64,000 nt of DNA from Massilibacillus massiliensis (GTDB taxonomy: Bacteria > Bacillota > Negativicutes > FLKF01), in NCBI RefSeq assembly GCF_900086705.1, contig NZ_LT575483.1, forward strand, positions 1,507,534 to 1,571,533. The letters are read 5' to 3'. The number at the start of each line of letters is the position of its first letter. Position 1 is the stretch's first letter. This document shows positions 62,946 through 64,000 of this stretch, in pieces. The notes under the pieces were generated by a model. The model saw nothing but the letters and a program-made list of their open reading frames with translations. It made no database searches and had not been told where the DNA came from. The position numbers were made by a program, and so were the translations under genes.

Positions 62946-63434
62946 GCGTTGTTTCCTTTCCGTCCCGTTAGTTTTGACCATCCTTATCCCGATTGGTTAC
63001 GGCAGATGTTGTCTCATTTACAGTGGGGACTCTACTTCAACTGATTGATTGTTCAGCCCTTTGCTCCATTTCCATTACAGAAATTTCTTCACTACTACGG
63101 CTTATGCTGACTTCTCACAGTTTGTTGTTACTCGGTTAATGGAACCGCTGTGAGATCTCCCCGATTAAGGTGCGAACTCTTTCCCTTCATATATCCGCCG
63201 CATTTACTTCGTTCCTACAAATGTGATAGTAATTAGACTTCGCTTTGTCTTGCAAGCTTATCTCTCGGAACCCAGCCTTCTATGCGATTTCTGTCCGTCG
63301 GACCAAAGGTTTGCCTACAGCTTCCTTCAGATTCAACCTCACGATTGTCACCCTTGCTGTTCAGCTATACACTTCCCACTATCCGGGCGTATTAGGGACT
63401 TTCACCCTCAAGAGTTCGCCCATGTCGGGCGAAC

Positions 63435-63464
63435 AAAAAAGACAGGATGCTTTTTCATCCTGTC
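63435..63464 (-). terminator. Terminator of the ABC-2 permease gene; intron target
   Basis: GACAGGATG / CATCCTGTC, a 9-bp stem with a 6-nt loop, followed on the minus strand by six T and then at once by the group II intron 5' end. It lies about 38 bp past the permease stop. Confidence 0.85.
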
Positions 63465-63502
63465 TAGATTATGAATTTTCACCAAAAATCTTATGATCCG
63501 GC

Positions 63503-64000
63503 CTACGATTTAACCAACCGTACAAAACGCATTTTTTTATAACGATATATCGCTAAACACAGCATTACAATTCCATAAAGAAAAAGAATTGTAATATCTT
63601 TATACAAATTCACTGCATACCCTGCAAGCATTAAACTGCGTAAATTCGTAACCAGATAAGTCAATGGCAATACCCCAGCAATACCTTGGGCAAGTAAAGG
63701 CATCGCATGCAATGGCCAAGTAAACCCCGAAAGAATAAAAATCGGCACTGAACTTGCAAGCGCCAACTGATAAAATACAAGCAGTTTTCCAAAAAAAGAA
63801 ATTAAAAAACTGCCCAAGCCTACCATTGCAAAAACAAATCCACAACCCAATACTATGACTTCAAAAAAATTACCGCGTGCCGGCAAGTTGAAAGTCTGAA
63901 CTGCGATTGTCAAGAGTATTCCATACGCTAAGGTACCCGTCAACCAAAAAGGCAGTATTTTTCCTAGCACCACCTGCCATGGTTTACATTTGATATATTG
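63503..64000 (-). CDS. ABC-2 type transporter permease, C-terminal part (cut by window edge)
   Basis: Partial gene; the frame is open to the window edge. It begins QYIKCKPWQVVLGKILPFWL, matching the TPxKPWEllLGKllPy segment of YhhJ/YbhR-type ABC-2 permeases. At least four hydrophobic helices follow, with SGFTWPLHAMPLLAQGIAGV and LPLTYLVTNLRSLMLAG, typical of the family end. Such permeases work with an ATPase and often a HlyD-type adaptor for drug or metabolite export. An internal GTG at 63973 is not the true start. Confidence 0.88.
   Translation of the reverse strand, partial: QYIKCKPWQVVLGKILPFWLTGTLAYGILLTIAVQTFNLPARGNFFEVIVLGCGFVFAMVGLGSFLISFFGKLLVFYQLALASSVPIFILSGFTWPLHAMPLLAQGIAGVLPLTYLVTNLRSLMLAGYAVNLYKDITILFLYGIVMLCLAIYRYKKMRFVRLVKS

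Larger units (their letters stand above)
61574..63434 (-). mobile_element. Group II intron with reverse transcriptase
   Basis: A retroelement of about 1.86 kb. The 5' end is taken at 63434 (GTTCGCCCGACATGGGCG), the typical domain I start after a T-run, and the 3' end near 61574 after domains V/VI (CTCCTACTCGAT). The RNA part upstream of the reverse transcriptase holds the usual AGGGTGAAAGTCCC segment. It lies directly after a terminator hairpin and its T6, in the same orientation, as group IIC introns do. The 3' limit is uncertain by a few bases. The element sits between the ABC-2 gene and the atoE regulatory region. Confidence 0.85.

Noticed and set aside
63223-63496. Two overlapping plus-strand frames of 83 aa
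   Set aside because: They lie antisense to the structured 5' RNA of the group II intron and look like chance frames.
1-64000. CRISPR array, tRNA or rRNA genes, prophage
   Set aside because: No direct-repeat/spacer pattern, tRNA-like cloverleaf, rRNA segment or phage structural gene was seen on either strand.

Overview
The window comes from a diderm, flagellated, spore-forming Firmicute, most likely a Negativicute of the Sporomusaceae type. Three sets of genes support this. One builds an outer membrane (BamA, two Skp/OmpH proteins, TamB, TolC, MlaEFD). One is specific to endospores (SpoIIID and two complete Ger receptors). One builds a flagellum with P and L rings (FlgA, FlgH, FlgI). Nearly all genes lie on the minus strand, so operons read from high to low coordinates.

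Layout. (1) 1-14.9 kb is an envelope-biogenesis block: mlaE-mlaF-mlaD-tolC ending at a strong terminator, then tamB, a sigma-70-family factor, a one-TM protein of unknown function, bamA, an uncharacterised outer-membrane-like protein that appears to start at AUU, and two ompH genes. (2) 15.4-19.0 kb holds three exported proteins: an S55-type protein, a mini barrel-sandwich protein and an AMIN-phosphodiester glycosidase. (3) 19.1-25.4 kb is spoIIID-mbl-flgF-flgG-flgA-flgH-flgI-flgJ; its first four genes keep the Bacillus order spoIIID-mbl-flhO-flhP. (4) 25.4-33.2 kb is a six-gene operon made of two tandem gerA-gerC-gerB receptor sets.

(5) 33.4-49.0 kb is a signalling block that looks richer in G+C than its flanks. 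It has four chemoreceptors, one cheW, a GAF-PAS-GGDEF-EAL protein, a PAS-PucR regulator and a XRE regulator with a divergent palindromic promoter. Three of the four chemoreceptor promoters share the palindrome TTGTWA-N5-TWACAA at the same distance from their -10 boxes. This points to an unrecognised regulon and is the strongest new observation here.

(6) 49.3-61.4 kb is an acyl-CoA oxidation module: acyl-CoA dehydrogenase, CoA-transferase, enoyl-CoA hydratase, EtfB, EtfA, FixC and FixX in one operon; AtoE transporter and 3-hydroxyacyl-CoA dehydrogenase in a second; and between them a CBS-PAS-sigma54 activator. Both operons are preceded by a well-formed sigma54 (-24/-12) promoter. The module probably takes up and oxidises a short-chain acid and passes electrons through an EtfABCX-type membrane complex. 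(7) 61.6-63.4 kb is a group II intron with its reverse transcriptase, inserted just after the terminator of an ABC-2 permease gene that runs off the right edge.

Where a ribosome-binding site clearly favoured an internal start, the start was moved. Family names come from recognising sequence motifs by eye; no database search was run.
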